NCBI RefSeq assembly: GCF_015291745.1
Contig: NZ_CP030059.1
Location: 3,189,501 to 3,253,500 of the forward strand
Source: Bradyrhizobium sp. CCBAU 53351
GTDB taxonomy: Bacteria; Pseudomonadota; Alphaproteobacteria; Rhizobiales; Xanthobacteraceae
DNA: 64,000 nt
Direction: 5' to 3'
This document shows, piece after piece, positions 46,507 through 58,113 of this stretch; position 1 is the first letter of the stretch; each line of letters begins with the position of its first letter. Both the position numbers and the translations under genes were made by a program. Below the pieces are notes generated by a model. That model did no database searches. It saw nothing but the letters and a program-made list of their open reading frames with translations, and was not told the DNA's origin.

Positions 46507-47789
46507 AACTCTCGACCTATGAACCCGACGCGTTGCCGCCGGGAGCACGCAGCCTCTCCTATGGTCTGTTCTGCTGGCTCAATCGCCACATTACGGTCTT
46601 GCGTGCGGTCGGTGCAGTGCTTCGGCACTGGCCAGCCATTGGCGGCTGGTTCGGCCTGGCGGCACGCGCCAGTGCGGTCAAGGATGTGCTGACGCGCACG
46701 CGCAGCTTCGCCAATACGGCGCATGCGGCCAACATGGTCTCTGGCGACTACCTCATCGGGATGGATCCCGGGCCGACCTATTCGGACGATCGGGACCTGG
46801 TCCATGCGCGGTTGGCGGCTCTGAACGTCCCCGCCGATTCCGATGCCGAGGCGCAGCGGCGCATCAAGGCTCTGAGCGTGCGCGGCGCGGGCGGCTTCGA
46901 CCTGATCGATGAGTATCTGATGTGGGTCGTGTTCCACGCCATGCGGCCGCTGTTCGGCGCGGCAACGGGCGCTGTGGTGGCGGGGTCGGCGGCCGACGCT
47001 GCGCAGGGCGATGTCGACGAGGGCTTGCAGCGACAATACATGCTCGAGATCCGCTATGTTGCGGGGCAACTGCTGGCCGGCAGCTTGGCGACGCTCGATC
47101 TTCGGCGACGGGCGGAAGCCTGCGGGGATGCGCTGCAGACGCGGATCGATCGCGTGACCGGCCTCATCGGCGCCGCCTGGGGCGTCAAGAGCTCCTCCGC
47201 CGACATTGAACGAAACGCGGTCGGTCTTGCCTGGATCTCGCACCCTGTCACCGTCCAGTCGGGCGCTCTCGTCGTCCAGGAGCTTTTGGGACGAACGAAG
47301 GTCTACGAGGAGCTGCGATCGAAGGCCGACAAGCTCGGCGAGCCCGCCGTCTGGACCGATCCCGAGTTCCGCAAGATCGTGCGCAACCATGTGCTCGAGC
47401 TGATGCGCTTCCGGCCGATCTTTCCGCTGCTGGCGCGCGACGTGCCGCGCGACACGGAAATGAAAACCGGGGCGCGGCACAACGCCGGATGTCCTGGCGG
47501 TGGTAAGGTCTCGCTGCTGTCGATCGCAGCGCTGTTCGATCCCAACGCCGTTCCCCAGAGCGGTCGCTTCTGCCCGGAGCGCGATTGGGGCAAGAACGAT
47601 GCCTTGCGCTATCTCATGTTCGGATACGGCTACCGCCAATGTCCCGCGCGGGATCACGCGGTGGAGATCCTGACCAGCGCGCTGATTGGCCTGCTCACCT
47701 TGCCGCGGCTGCAACTGGCGCGCGGTGAAGGCAAGGCCATCGCCTATGACGGGCCGCTGATGCTGTGCATGCGGATGTGTACGACCTGA
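46503..47789 (+). CDS. Cytochrome P450-like protein
   Basis: Encodes 428 residues. The K-helix ExxR is Glu299-Arg302 (ELMRFRP), the meander reads ALFDPNAVPQSGRFCPERDW, and the heme-thiolate loop is FGYGYRQCPARDHA with Cys380. These three match cytochrome P450. The C-helix region is MDPGPTYSDDRDLVHARL. The usual I-helix A/G-G-x-x-T is not evident (around ISHPVTVQSG), so oxygen activation may differ, for example peroxide use. The start overlaps the cyclase stop as ATGA. The next gene is 19 bp on. A peroxygenase or dioxygenase-like role is an inference from the neighbouring peroxidase. Confidence 0.83.
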   Translation: MKLSTYEPDALPPGARSLSYGLFCWLNRHITVLRAVGAVLRHWPAIGGWFGLAARASAVKDVLTRTRSFANTAHAANMVSGDYLIGMDPGPTYSDDRDLVHARLAALNVPADSDAEAQRRIKALSVRGAGGFDLIDEYLMWVVFHAMRPLFGAATGAVVAGSAADAAQGDVDEGLQRQYMLEIRYVAGQLLAGSLATLDLRRRAEACGDALQTRIDRVTGLIGAAWGVKSSSADIERNAVGLAWISHPVTVQSGALVVQELLGRTKVYEELRSKADKLGEPAVWTDPEFRKIVRNHVLELMRFRPIFPLLARDVPRDTEMKTGARHNAGCPGGGKVSLLSIAALFDPNAVPQSGRFCPERDWGKNDALRYLMFGYGYRQCPARDHAVEILTSALIGLLTLPRLQLARGEGKAIAYDGPLMLCMRMCTT

Positions 47790-47808
47790 GTGAGCGGAGA
47801 ACACGGCC

Positions 47809-49620
47809 ATGCTCGAGATCGTCCGGCAGCAGATGATCTGCATCGTTGCGCCAGGCTGGGCCGGCGGCGCTGAAATTCCAAGGCAACTTCACGGTGCATT
47901 GGATGCCCTGCTGGACGACGTCGCGGTGGTGCACTTCGTTTCGATCGGGCTGCTGCCGGCCTTGGCCGGGGCCCCGAACCAGCAGCCGGTGCTCTTGCTC
48001 GAGCTTGCCGTGGAGGAGGGCTTGCGCCCTTACGACCTGCTGTACCGCCTCGTCTATCATCCAGACGGCGCGATGTGGACGCTGTTCGGCGGCATGGTCG
48101 CTCCCAACGTCGCCGTGCCCACGGCCAAGGACAAAGAGCAATTGCTGAACCAGCTGATGAGCTGGCACAGCATCGCCGACGGCGGCTTCGTCGGCGCCCG
48201 CGATCGCTCGGTCCGGCAGATCAAGATGGAGAGCGACCTGCTCGATCAGACGCGCATCGAAGCGCGGAATCTGAAGCAAAAGTACGGCAGCGACCGCACC
48301 GCATTCGCCCTGGCGCTGGCCCGGTGGGCCTACGCCAACCCACGTTTCGAGTGGGCGGCCAAGCCTGCGCCGCGATCCTATTGGCGCGGGACGGGGGCGA
48401 GCATCGGTGCCAAGCTCGCTTATCCCTTGGCGGCGATCGTGCTGTGGTTCGCCGTGCTCTGGCTGCTGCGGGCACTTCCGCGCGCCTTTAACTGGTTCTT
48501 CGGCGAGCCCGGTCCCGGACTGCGGGCGGTCGAAGATACCGTCATCAAGACGAGCGCATGCCTGCACGCGATGAGCTGGCACGGGCTAGTGGCGCTCGGG
48601 GTGATCGCATTCCTCGTCTGGCTGTTCCTGGTGCCGCTGCCCGCGCAATTCGTGTCCTGGCGGCGCTGGCTGAACAGCGTTCAGCAGGAGCTCGATCGGC
48701 CGACCCAGACGCTCTCGTCGCTCGCAACCTATGTGGGCGGCTGGCTGATCGGCGTGCCGCTGCTGCTGGCCGTCGCCGCCTGCGCCATCGCCTACACGTT
48801 TGCGCCGCTGGCCTATGAGGTAGCTCCGGCCTATATGCATGACGTCATCGAACCGAAGCTGCCGAAGCTGACCGGATTGCAGATCACCGGCATCGCGATC
48901 GTCGCTATCGCCGCGGTGCTTTGCATCGGCGCGCTGTTCTACTGGCTCAATCGCTATTTCACAGAGCTGAGCAGAAAGTTCTTTCATCCGCTCGAAGAGG
49001 ACGTTCCGCGGGCCCAGCAGATCCATCCGTCGGTCGAGCGATGCGAGGCCGATCTGGTCGGTGGCACCCAGCACATGTTCAGCCTGACGGAGCTGCGCGG
49101 TCCGCAATGGTGGAGCGCGTGGTGCATCCGGCTGGCGCTGCGCATCGTGACGTTTGCCGGACGGGTATTCTTCACGCAAGGCTGGCTCGGCAATGCGCCG
49201 GGCATCCATTTCGGCCATTGGCACGTCATCGACAACGGCCGCCGCTTTCTGTTCTGCTCGAACTATGACGGCAATTTCGGCGGCTATCTCGACGATTTCA
49301 TCAACGGCGCGGCCGTCGGCACCACGCTGGCCTGGCGTTGGACCGAGCTGAATCCACGCGCCCCGGCGCTGGAGGGGCAGCCCGGCATCGCCAAGGCGCG
49401 CAGCTTTCCGCCGACGCGCTTCGTGGTGTTTCGCGGCGTGAAGTGCGAGCTGAGATTCAAGTCCTATGCGCGCGACAGCATGCTGCCGCATCTCTACCAT
49501 TTCGACGCCTGCAACCGGACGGTCGACCAGATCAACCTCGCCACGGGGCTGCGCGATGCCTTGTTCGGCGAGCGCAACGAGAAGAACGACGACCTGATCA
49601 TGAGGGCCATCGAGACATGA
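47809..49620 (+). CDS. Four-helix membrane protein with soluble ends, unknown function
   Basis: Encodes 603 residues. N-terminal soluble part (1-195), membrane helices near 203-221, 258-276, 309-332 and 359-380, and a C-terminal soluble part (390-603). The N-terminal VVHFVSIGLLPAL and PVLLLELAVEEGLRPYDLL and the C-terminal IHFGHWHVIDNGRRFLFCSN and YDGNFGGYLDDFIN show the same strand-strand-helix order, like two ferredoxin-like halves. This order also occurs in DyP-type peroxidases, and I recall FASNYDGSLESYLDDF-type sequences in uncharacterised relatives. Its stop overlaps the DyP gene start as ATGA. No enzyme function can be named. Confidence 0.85.
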   Translation: MLEIVRQQMICIVAPGWAGGAEIPRQLHGALDALLDDVAVVHFVSIGLLPALAGAPNQQPVLLLELAVEEGLRPYDLLYRLVYHPDGAMWTLFGGMVAPNVAVPTAKDKEQLLNQLMSWHSIADGGFVGARDRSVRQIKMESDLLDQTRIEARNLKQKYGSDRTAFALALARWAYANPRFEWAAKPAPRSYWRGTGASIGAKLAYPLAAIVLWFAVLWLLRALPRAFNWFFGEPGPGLRAVEDTVIKTSACLHAMSWHGLVALGVIAFLVWLFLVPLPAQFVSWRRWLNSVQQELDRPTQTLSSLATYVGGWLIGVPLLLAVAACAIAYTFAPLAYEVAPAYMHDVIEPKLPKLTGLQITGIAIVAIAAVLCIGALFYWLNRYFTELSRKFFHPLEEDVPRAQQIHPSVERCEADLVGGTQHMFSLTELRGPQWWSAWCIRLALRIVTFAGRVFFTQGWLGNAPGIHFGHWHVIDNGRRFLFCSNYDGNFGGYLDDFINGAAVGTTLAWRWTELNPRAPALEGQPGIAKARSFPPTRFVVFRGVKCELRFKSYARDSMLPHLYHFDACNRTVDQINLATGLRDALFGERNEKNDDLIMRAIET

Positions 49621-51071
49621 AGCACGCTCCGCGCCTCTCCGAGCAAAGCCACGACATCCAGGGCATGCTGAAGAGCGGCTTCGGCTGGCTCAAATCCAGC
49701 CGCTTCTGGCTGCTGACGATCCGCGACGGCCGCGAGGATCAGGCGCGGGCCTGGCTCGCGCGTCTCGTCGACAGCAAGCTGGTCGTCAGCGCCAAATGCG
49801 TCGCCAAGGGCAAGACTAAGGGCAAGACCAAGGGCAAGACCAAGGGCAAGACGGAGCCGGAAGCGTCGATCGGGGAGGCGGTGTCGGTCGCCTTCAGCTT
49901 CGCGGGGCTGAAGAAGCTCGGCTGTACCGAGGCCGAGACGCATCCGTTCCCGACGCCTTTCAGCTCCGGCATGGGCAGCGCGTTGCGCCAGGATCTGTTG
50001 AGAGACGCTCCGCGCGATGACTGGCGCTGGTCGGATGTCGAGGGCGCCAGCGGCCGCCAGACCGTTCACATTCTCGTTGCGCAATGGTGGGTGCTCGACG
50101 CAACCGCGCGCATGGAGGAGCCGGACCCGGCAGTGTTCATCGTCGAGACCGTCGAGAACAATCCTTGCTCGTTTGCGGATGGCCAATTGCGTGAGCCGTT
50201 CGGCTTCCGCGACGGCCTCGCCCAACCCGTGATCCGCGATCTCCGGGACGAGGAGGGAGCGACCCCGCAGCAGGCCCGAAAGGACGCCGGCAAGCTTTAT
50301 GAGGATCGTGTCGTCGAGCCCGGCGAATTCATTCTGGGCTATCGCAACGAGTACGACGAGCTCACCTACTGCCCCAACGTGAATGAATGGCCGCAAACGG
50401 AAGACCGCTTCACGCTGAACGGGAGTTATCTGGCGGTCCGGCAGATCGAGCAGTATGTCGATGCGTTCAGGCAGTTCGAAGCCGCCAATGGCTTACCGAC
50501 CTGCGAAAAACTGATGGGACGTCGGAAGGACGGCATGCCGCTCGGCTGGCAGGGGCCTCCAGGGTCGAATTCGGCGGCCGACGCCTTCCGCTATCGCGTC
50601 GAGGACGCCAATGGCTTCGTCTGTCCGAAGGGCGCGCATATCCGCCGGTCCAACCCGCGCGATTCCCTCGGGATCGACGTGCCATCGAGCATCAAATCAT
50701 CGAAGCTGCACCGGCTGCTCCGCCGCGGGCGGCCCTATCGCGAGAAGACCGAGACCGGACATCGCGAAGGCATCTTTTTCATCGCGTGCAATGCCGATCT
50801 CGAGCGTCAGTTCGAATTCATCCACCAGCGCTGGCTGCAAAATCCGCGTTTCGGCACGCTCGAGAAGCAGGACGATCCGATCGTGGGGTCGCAGGCCGGC
50901 GGCAAGAGCTTCACCATTCCGGGATCGCCGAGCGGCGGCGAGGTCACGCTGGCTTCGTTCACCGGCGCGCGCGGAGGCGGCTACTTCTTCCTGCCCGGGA
51001 TCGCAGCACTGAAATTCATCGCCGGCGCGAAGATCGGCGCAACGCACCGCCTTGAAGCGGCCGCCTCCTGA
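49617..51071 (+). CDS. DyP-type heme peroxidase
   Basis: Encodes 484 residues. The signature GFRDG (196-200) holds the distal Asp199, and HIRRSNPRD holds the proximal heme ligand His341, with Arg-rich LLRRGRPY following. FFIACNADLERQFEFIHQRW is the conserved C-terminal helix. The length and inserts suit the larger DyP subfamilies (C/D). Odd feature: a KGKT tetrad repeat at residues about 64-79 encoded by four 12-base units. No Tat or Sec signal is evident, so it is probably cytoplasmic. The start overlaps the membrane-protein gene by 4 bp; this is the last gene of the unit. Confidence 0.9.
   Translation: MKHAPRLSEQSHDIQGMLKSGFGWLKSSRFWLLTIRDGREDQARAWLARLVDSKLVVSAKCVAKGKTKGKTKGKTKGKTEPEASIGEAVSVAFSFAGLKKLGCTEAETHPFPTPFSSGMGSALRQDLLRDAPRDDWRWSDVEGASGRQTVHILVAQWWVLDATARMEEPDPAVFIVETVENNPCSFADGQLREPFGFRDGLAQPVIRDLRDEEGATPQQARKDAGKLYEDRVVEPGEFILGYRNEYDELTYCPNVNEWPQTEDRFTLNGSYLAVRQIEQYVDAFRQFEAANGLPTCEKLMGRRKDGMPLGWQGPPGSNSAADAFRYRVEDANGFVCPKGAHIRRSNPRDSLGIDVPSSIKSSKLHRLLRRGRPYREKTETGHREGIFFIACNADLERQFEFIHQRWLQNPRFGTLEKQDDPIVGSQAGGKSFTIPGSPSGGEVTLASFTGARGGGYFFLPGIAALKFIAGAKIGATHRLEAAAS
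49806..49853 (+). repeat. 12-bp coding microsatellite in the DyP gene
   Basis: Four tandem AAGGGCAAGAC(C/T/G) units that encode repeated Lys-Gly-Lys-Thr. Each unit is in frame, so copy-number change alters a basic loop without breaking the reading frame. Confidence 0.95.
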
Positions 51072-51092
51072 CAGGCACGATCCCGGAAGGTG

Positions 51093-51869
51093 TCAGTCCT
51101 GCGGCTCGGATGCCGCATCGCCCTGGGCGTCGATGCGCAGCCAGCCCGAGGGGGCGAGGCGCTGCTGCGGCAGGAAGCGGGCCTTGTAGTCCATCTTCTT
51201 GGAGCCCTCGATCCAATAGCCGAGATAGACGTAAGGCAGTCCCTGCCTGCGGGCGCGAGCGATGTGGTCGAGGATCATGAAGGTGCCCATCGAGCGTGAG
51301 ACCTGGCCCGGCTCGAAGAACGAATAGACCATCGACAGGCCGTCGCTGAGGACGTCCGTGAGCGCGACCGCGATCAGCTCCTCGCCGCGGCCGGTGATGC
51401 CGCTGTCGGGGCCGCGCTTGCGATACTCGATGATGCGGGTCTCGACGTGGCTGTCCTCGACCATCATGGCGTAGTCGAGCACCGTCATGTCGGCCATACC
51501 GCCGTGGCGGTGGCGGGCGTCGAGATAGGCACGGAATACGGAATATTGCTCGGAGGTCGGCACCGCGCTGCGCTGCTCGCCGATGATATCGGCATTGCGC
51601 GCCATCACCTTGCGGAAGTTGCGGGAGGGGCGGAACTCGTTGGCGACGACCCGGACTGAAACGCAGGCGCGGCACTGGTCGCAGGCCGGCCGGTAGGCGA
51701 TCGACTGGCTGCGGCGGAAGCCGCCATGGGTCAGGAGGTCATTGAGGTCGCCGGCGCGCTCACCCACGAGGTGCGTAAACACCTTGCGCTCATGCCGGCC
51801 CGGCAGATAGGGGCACGGGGAGGGCGCCGTCAGGTAAAATTGGGGGGTGTCGCGCGAGTGCTGGGTCAA
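51093..51869 (-). CDS. bpt: Aspartate/glutamate leucyltransferase (Bpt; ATE family)
   Basis: Transfers Leu from tRNA to N-terminal Asp or Glu of proteins, marking them for ClpAPS degradation; 258 residues. [20 protein letters not shown] and the Cys-rich [20 protein letters not shown] are the N-terminal ATE motifs; the GNAT-like C-terminal domain includes [20 protein letters not shown] and [17 protein letters not shown]. It lies convergent with the DyP gene, and 21 bp separates their stops. Confidence 0.93.
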   Translation of the reverse strand: MTQHSRDTPQFYLTAPSPCPYLPGRHERKVFTHLVGERAGDLNDLLTHGGFRRSQSIAYRPACDQCRACVSVRVVANEFRPSRNFRKVMARNADIIGEQRSAVPTSEQYSVFRAYLDARHRHGGMADMTVLDYAMMVEDSHVETRIIEYRKRGPDSGITGRGEELIAVALTDVLSDGLSMVYSFFEPGQVSRSMGTFMILDHIARARRQGLPYVYLGYWIEGSKKMDYKARFLPQQRLAPSGWLRIDAQGDAASEPQD

Positions 51870-51999
51870 GGGACGTCGTGGGCCTCCGAAGTGAATGTCA
51901 GCATCGCGCTACGGAAGCCCCCGGTCAATTGGTCTGCTCGGCAAGGCAGCAAGGCAGATCGGCAGTCAGCTTAGCGAATCCCGGTTAGTAGGCGGTTGA

Positions 52000-52539
52000 T
52001 CACCAGGTCCGCGAAGCCTGCGGCACCGGCGCGCGGACGGAATTGTTGACCACGACCGTTCCCAGCACGAAATCGTGCAGCAGGCGCCGGCGGCTGTTGA
52101 ACGGGCCGACCAGCACCACGAAGGGCGTCAGGAACGAGACGGTCACCCAGAACAGCACGGCATGGGTGGCCCCGAGCACGAAATAGCCGGGCGCGCCGTA
52201 CCAGGTGCGCAGCTCCAGATCCATCAGCCGCATGCCGATCGTCGCCGACGAAGGACCGCCGATGCAGGCGCCATAATAGACGATGGCCCAGATCACCGAG
52301 GCCGGCCAGGCCAGCCAGAACAGCGCCCAGCCGAGGCCCAGCGTGACCACGCCGAACAACGCGATGAAGAGGTAGCCGAGGATCACCGGCACCGAGATCA
52401 CGACCATGTCGATCAGGAAGGCGAAGGCCCGGCGCGTCGCGACGCCGCGGAACTGTTCCGGGTGCAAATAGGGGTCGTAGGCGTGCGGTTGCACCCCGCC
52501 GTCATTGCGCCAGGCATTGCCCGAGTCCGAATACGACAT
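52000..52539 (-). CDS. RDD-domain membrane protein
   Basis: Encodes 179 residues. The RDD pattern is in FRGVATRRAFAFLIDMVVIS (Arg then Asp) and the later RRRLLHDFVLGTVVV closes the domain. Four membrane helices are predicted. The ATG at 52539 (MSYSDSG) has a GGAGAA Shine-Dalgarno sequence; a longer reading to 53202 would run antisense into hemB. Between bpt and hemB on the same strand. Function unknown; RDD proteins have been linked to ion transport. Confidence 0.88.
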   Translation of the reverse strand: MSYSDSGNAWRNDGGVQPHAYDPYLHPEQFRGVATRRAFAFLIDMVVISVPVILGYLFIALFGVVTLGLGWALFWLAWPASVIWAIVYYGACIGGPSSATIGMRLMDLELRTWYGAPGYFVLGATHAVLFWVTVSFLTPFVVLVGPFNSRRRLLHDFVLGTVVVNNSVRAPVPQASRTW

Positions 52540-52691
52540 GTCCGTTCTCCCAAGGGGAAGCTCAAGGGGGAAGCTCCCGTGGCAGGACATGGGAACAGGC
52601 CGTCCGCGTGCCAAGGGTGCGCTGGGATTAACAAGCCGAAATATTCCGGCGATTCGGGGGCGGGGGACGACAGTGAGGATGACGCGCCAGC

Positions 52692-54363
<1,672 letters not shown>

Positions 54364-54831
54364 GGCGACGACGTCGCCGCAAAAATTGCGGGCGTCCGGG
54401 GCCATCTCTCCGCGTTCTCGCTTTGAAACATCCGGGTGCCGGCTCTGCGCGCCGCTTTGCAGCGCTTGTCCGGGACACGAGAGTGTTGTGTTCGGTTGAC
54501 CGCTGGTTGCCTAAAATTTGCGGTAAGTTTTCGTTGACCAGGGCGGTTCCGCCACAGCTCTTACGCGCCCGTTTCGAAACGAACCGGGGCTGTTCTGGAA
54601 TGCGACAACAGGGGCGGACGGAGGGTGAACAGGACCTTGCGAAGGTCAACAGAGGGTTGCGAAAAGTGCTTGTGGCACAGGCTTAATCCGCAATTCACTG
54701 TCTTAAATTCATGATCTCTTTATTCTCTTATTTAAGCCGATCTTCAAACGAGCCCCTTAAGTTGCACCTATCAGACGGGACACAAGTTTCGTCGAATAAG
54801 TGTCGATAAAAACGACAACAGGGGAAGTGTC
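54364..54831. other. Spacer with repeat fragment and ldtR promoter
   Basis: 468 bases without a supportable gene. 54395-54485 holds a fragment related to the CTGC-rich repeat at 29028-29165 (GGCTCTGCGCGCCGC and GCGCTTGTCCGGGAC). From 54500 the DNA is AT-richer, with TAAAATTTGCGGTAAG near 54512 and TTCTCTTATTTAAG near 54723. The promoter of ldtR probably lies in that part; a GGGGAAG Shine-Dalgarno sequence precedes its start. Confidence 0.55.
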
Positions 54832-55350
54832 ATGATGAAAGCCGTCGCAACTGCGGCAGATACCGCAGAGCGCGTCTCCGGCCAGCAGGGTTCGGTGCAG
54901 TCGCTCTATCTGGAAGCTTTGACTCTGGTGGAGCGGCTGCATCGCCGGCTCCTCGACGTGATCAAGGACGAATTCGATCGCCGCGGCCGTGCGGACATCA
55001 ACTCGGTGCAGGCGCTCCTGCTCTACAACATCGGCGACAAGGAGCTGACCGCGGGCGAGCTGCGCACGCGCGGCTATTATCTCGGCTCCAACGTCTCCTA
55101 CAATCTGAAGAAGCTCGTCGAGCTCGGCTTCCTCGATCATCAGCGCTCGCGCGTTGATCGCCGCTCGGTGCGCATTCGCCTGACCCCGCAGGGCCAGGAA
55201 GTCCGCCGCATCGTCGATGCGCTCTACCAGAAGCACGTCAAGACGGTGGAGCAGGTCGGCGGCATCTCGGGTGAGGAATTCTCGACCCTCAACAAGTCGC
55301 TGCACCGCCTCGAGCGGTTCTGGACCGACCAGATCCTCTATCGCCTCTGA
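54832..55350 (+). CDS. ldtR: MarR-family transcriptional regulator LdtR
   Basis: Encodes 172 residues with a winged-helix DNA-binding domain (INSVQALLLYNIGDKELTAG, then LRTRGYYLGSNVSYNLKKLV and RSRVDRRSVRIRLTPQGQEV). In Liberibacter and Sinorhizobium the homologous LdtR controls L,D-transpeptidase and osmotic-stress genes (known from the literature). It is well conserved in Rhizobiales. It may regulate itself or the neighbouring membrane gene. No ldtP-like target gene is in the window. Confidence 0.88.
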   Translation: MMKAVATAADTAERVSGQQGSVQSLYLEALTLVERLHRRLLDVIKDEFDRRGRADINSVQALLLYNIGDKELTAGELRTRGYYLGSNVSYNLKKLVELGFLDHQRSRVDRRSVRIRLTPQGQEVRRIVDALYQKHVKTVEQVGGISGEEFSTLNKSLHRLERFWTDQILYRL

Positions 55351-55551
55351 GTTTTCTGAAGGGACCAAGGCCAAGCCGGCCCGCAACAAGACCGGCAAGC
55401 CTGCCCTTGACGTGCCTGACTTCCCCAAGCGCACTGGTCCGGAGTTGCCCCGGACCGGTGCGTTTACATTTTTGCACTGCGAAAAAATTCGCGGATGCGA
55501 GGAACCAGTTCCGGGTCCGGCGCTTATCTCCTTCGGATCGGAGACAGGACG

Positions 55552-55788
55552 ATGCTGGTCGAGCGCGGGCTTCAGGCGATGAACGTGGAACTCGTGAGCG
55601 AGGCCTACGCGATCGCGGCGAACTACCTTCGCCGCTCCGGCGCCATCCCCGATACGCTCGTCACCGACGAACGCCTGCTCGAGGTCATCATCAAGCTGAT
55701 CCAGCGCGGCGAATTCAACAAGATCAGGCTCGCCAACAAGGCGATCAATTGGTTCGAGACGCAGTCCAAGGCTCGCGCGGTTGCTTGA
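55552..55788 (+). CDS. Small conserved hypothetical protein
   Basis: Encodes 78 residues: MLVERGLQAMNVELVSEAYA, then IAANYLRRSGAIPDTLVTDE and RLLEVIIKLIQRGEFNKIRL. Mainly helical and without signal or membrane segments. The Shine-Dalgarno GGAG is 12 bases before the ATG at 55552; MNVEL at 55579 is an alternative start. It lies 201 bp after ldtR, and the next small gene begins 37 bp later. Function unknown. Confidence 0.8.
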   Translation: MLVERGLQAMNVELVSEAYAIAANYLRRSGAIPDTLVTDERLLEVIIKLIQRGEFNKIRLANKAINWFETQSKARAVA

Positions 55789-55825
55789 TCAAGACTCCGA
55801 AAATCCAAAAGAACCAGAGGGTGCC

Positions 55826-56047
55826 ATGGAAGCCGCGATCGACCGCATCATGCAGACCTATGACCTGCTCGCCAACCGCACCGCCGCGGCCAGCGAGGAG
55901 GCACGGGCCAAGGTCACGAGCTATCTCACGACGTTGATGGAAGCCGGCGAGAAGGACCCGCACAGGTTGACGGTGTGCGGCCTGACCTATCTGCGCCAGC
56001 TCGACGGCAGCGTGGACCCGGTGAAGGCGGGGTATACGGGGCTGTAA
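55826..56047 (+). CDS. Small conserved hypothetical protein
   Basis: Encodes 73 residues: MEAAIDRIMQTYDLLANRTA through EEARAKVTSYLTTLMEAGEK to CGLTYLRQLDGSVDPVKAGY. Predicted helical and soluble. AGAGGG is a Shine-Dalgarno sequence before the ATG at 55826; a TTG at 55781 would extend it but overlaps the previous gene. The two small genes probably form one transcript. Function unknown. Confidence 0.8.
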   Translation: MEAAIDRIMQTYDLLANRTAAASEEARAKVTSYLTTLMEAGEKDPHRLTVCGLTYLRQLDGSVDPVKAGYTGL

Positions 56048-56316
56048 GGCGACGCCTGCCGGAGTCCGCGCCTCCAGGCATAAGCAGCTAGGGCCGAAGC
56101 GGCCCCATTCCGGATGAGGCGGACGGGCGGTTCTCTCTAACCGGCCCGATCCCCGGAAACTCCGTTCTCCACCATATCTGGCATAAATCCGGTCCTCGAC
56201 CCGCAAACCCTTGGCCTGTTGCGGGCGATGTGGTAGATCGCGCGCGCCGCTTCCGATCGCCACACCAGACCGCCCGTAGCCCGCCACAAGGCTGCGGCGG
56301 TGGAGATATTCTCAAG

Positions 56317-57615
<1,299 letters not shown>

Positions 57616-57630
57616 GGTTGGGTCAAGCGG

Positions 57631-58113
57631 ATGCGCTGTCCGAACTGCAACAGTCTCGATACGCAGGTGAAGGACTCGCGTCCGACCGAGGACTCGTCCG
57701 TGATCCGCAGGCGGCGCGTATGCGTCGCCTGCAATTTCCGCTTCACCACCTTCGAGCGCGTGCAGCTGCGCGAGCTCACGGTGATCAAGCGCAACGGCCG
57801 CCGCGTGCCGTTCGATCGCGACAAGCTGATGCGCTCGGTGCAGATCAGCTTGCGCAAGCGTCAGGTCGAGCCGGAGCGCGTGGAGAAGATGGTCTCCACC
57901 ATCGTGCGCGAGCTCGAGACCGGGGGCGAGGCCGAGATCTCGTCCGAGGTGATCGGCGAGACCGTGATGGAGCATCTGCGCACGCTCGACGACGTCGCCT
58001 ATGTGCGCTTCGCCTCGGTCTACCGCAATTTCCGCGAGGCCAAGGATTTCGCCGATGTGCTCGGCGAGCTCTCCGGTGAGGAGGAAGCGCGGCTCGCCGC
58101 GATCCGCAAATGA
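57631..58113 (+). CDS. nrdR: Transcriptional repressor NrdR
   Basis: Represses ribonucleotide reductase genes when dATP is high; 160 residues. The zinc ribbon has [20 protein letters not shown] with CxxC, paired with the [13 protein letters not shown]xxC. An ATP-cone domain follows ([20 protein letters not shown]). It starts 15 bp after glyA and overlaps ribD by 4 bp. No ribonucleotide reductase gene is in the window. Confidence 0.96.
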   Translation: MRCPNCNSLDTQVKDSRPTEDSSVIRRRRVCVACNFRFTTFERVQLRELTVIKRNGRRVPFDRDKLMRSVQISLRKRQVEPERVEKMVSTIVRELETGGEAEISSEVIGETVMEHLRTLDDVAYVRFASVYRNFREAKDFADVLGELSGEEEARLAAIRK

